Source of the DNA: Steromphala cineraria
Taxonomy: Eukaryota > Mollusca > Gastropoda > Trochida > Trochidae
Reading direction: 5' to 3'
NCBI GenBank assembly: GCA_916613615.1
Contig: OU744737.1
Span: 3,678,001 to 3,742,000, forward strand
DNA: 64,000 bases
The translations under genes and the position numbers were made by a program. The notes below the pieces were generated by a model that was given only the letters and a program-made list of their open reading frames with translations, did not search any database and was not told the DNA's origin. Shown in pieces: positions 63,020 through 64,000 of this stretch. The stretch's first letter is position 1. Every line of letters begins with the position of its first letter.

Positions 63020-64000
63020 TTGGATACAATGTCCATGTCTCGAAACTCTTCAAACGGAAAAACTTTCCTCCTAATACTGCAATGCCAAGGATTGACTTTG
63101 TTAAGTGGGCATGTCTCAGACGTCTTTAATTTTGAGTTGATTCTTAGCAAAAGACAGATATCACATGTTCAGTCACTAATTTCTTACAGTTTAGATGTAA
63201 AATATATTGGTTAGTTACAACATCAATGTCAAGCAACTCTTGAATGTGAAAAAAACATCCTCCTAATACTGCAACACCAAGGATTGAGTATTTGATGAGG
63301 GCATGTCACAGACGCCTTTAATTTTGAGTTGATTCTTAGCAAAAGACAGAAATCACATGTTCAGTCACTAATTTCTGACACCTTAAGTGTACAATATGCT
63401 GATTGGATACAATAGCCATGTCTAGAAACTCTTAAATCTGAAAAAAATTCCTCCAAATACTGCAATGCCAAGGATTGACTATTTTAAGTGGGCGTGTCTC
63501 AGACGTCTTTAACTTTCGTTTAAGTCTTAGCAAAAGACAGATATCACATGTTCTGTCACTCATTTCTAACGCTTTAGATGTAAAATATGCTGGTTGGATA
63601 CAATATCCATGTCTAGAAACTCTTAAAACGGAAAAACTTTCCTCCTAATACTGCAATGCCAAGGATTGACTATTTTAAGTGGGCGTGTCTCAGATGTCTT
63701 TACTGTTCGTTTGATTCCTAGCAAAAGACAGATATCACATGATCAGTCACTCAATTCTAATACTTTAGATGTAAAATATGCTGGTTGGATACAATATCCA
63801 TGTCTAGAAACTCTTAAAACGGAAAAACTTTCCTCCTAATACTGCAATGCCAAGGATTGACTATTTTAAGTGGGCGTGTCTCAGACGTCTTTAATTTTCG
63901 TTTGATTCTTAGCAAAAGACAAATATCACATGTTCAGTCACTCATTTCTAACACTTTAGATGTAAAATATGCTGGTTGGATACAATATCCATGTCTCGAA
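63020..64000 (+). repeat. Right-edge block, five monomers and a partial
   Basis: X1-Y1-X3-X4-X7 and the first bases of another X monomer, cut by the window end. Closely resembles 59580-60560. The first X1 reads CAATGTCC, which breaks the first dyad. The array continues to the right. Confidence 0.88.

Larger units (their letters stand above)
1..64000 (+). repeat. Satellite DNA array, ~191-bp monomer, head to tail
   Basis: The same ~191-bp unit recurs without a break from base 1 to base 64000. The landmarks AAGTGGGCGTGTCTCAGACG, TTAGATGTAAAATAT and AATACTGCAATGCCAAGG, or close variants, recur once per unit and always on the + strand. Allowing for 15 shortened copies, the window holds about 340 monomers. 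One monomer (1-191) has 65 G/C bases, 34%. Neighbouring monomers differ noticeably, while monomers at matching positions of a higher-order repeat are nearly identical, which is the signature of HOR satellite. Family knowledge: arrays of this kind in eukaryotes are usually centromeric or pericentromeric. That role, and the species, are inference. No inversion, transposon or unique insert was seen. Confidence 0.99.

Noticed and set aside
1..64000. CRISPR array
   Set aside because: The units are ~191 bp and contiguous, with no short repeat alternating with unique spacers and no cas genes.
1..64000. Species assignment from monomer length (for example fish satellites of similar size)
   Set aside because: Similar lengths occur in many animals and plants. 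I do not recognise this monomer sequence, so no taxon is claimed. A search of satellite databases with one X and one Y monomer would decide.

Overview
The whole 64 kb window is one uninterrupted satellite DNA array. About 340 head-to-tail copies of an AT-rich monomer of about 191 bp (34% GC by hand count in one monomer) lie in a single orientation from the first base to the last. I found no gene, RNA gene, transposon, CRISPR array or unique sequence. The array length, monomer size and layered higher-order organisation point to eukaryotic heterochromatin, most plausibly a centromere or pericentromere. The sequence alone does not identify the species.

Monomers fall into two families when cut at the GGTTGGATAC landmark. 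Family X starts TTGGATACAATATCC and carries two short dyads. Family Y starts TTAGTTACAACATC, has a GAGTATTTCATGAGGGC segment and lacks both dyads. The reference higher-order repeat (HOR) is 303-1640: seven monomers X1-Y1-X2-Y2-X3-X4-X5, 1,338 bp. I also use X6 and X7 for two further X subtypes (X6 reads CTAACATTTTAG; X7 reads GACAAATATCAC), and Y1' and Y2' for chimeras that start as Y and finish as X. Xt is a 116-bp monomer with a 75-bp internal deletion, found 15 times with the same junction.

Layout. 1-8,637: seven-, four- and three-monomer HOR variants. 8,638-13,221: a 12-monomer unit duplicated in tandem. 13,222-23,204: a 3,940-bp unit duplicated in tandem, the second copy enlarged by 574 bp. 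23,205-35,212: a near-identical second copy of 1.4-15.5 kb, displaced by 21,946 bp at first and by other offsets after internal gains and losses. 35,213-44,237: further HOR variants and a 1,835-bp tandem duplication. 44,238-46,722: a four-monomer duplication. 46,723-56,905: units punctuated by Xt, with periods 1,454, 1,837 and 1,646 bp. 56,906-64,000: 1,337-bp seven-monomer units without Xt. The pattern is nested, repeated local amplification, as expected from unequal exchange or replication-based expansion in an actively evolving satellite.

No open reading frame is credible as a gene. The recurring 64-residue frames begin at TTG, are copied with the monomer, and are broken by the 191-bp period, which is not a multiple of three.
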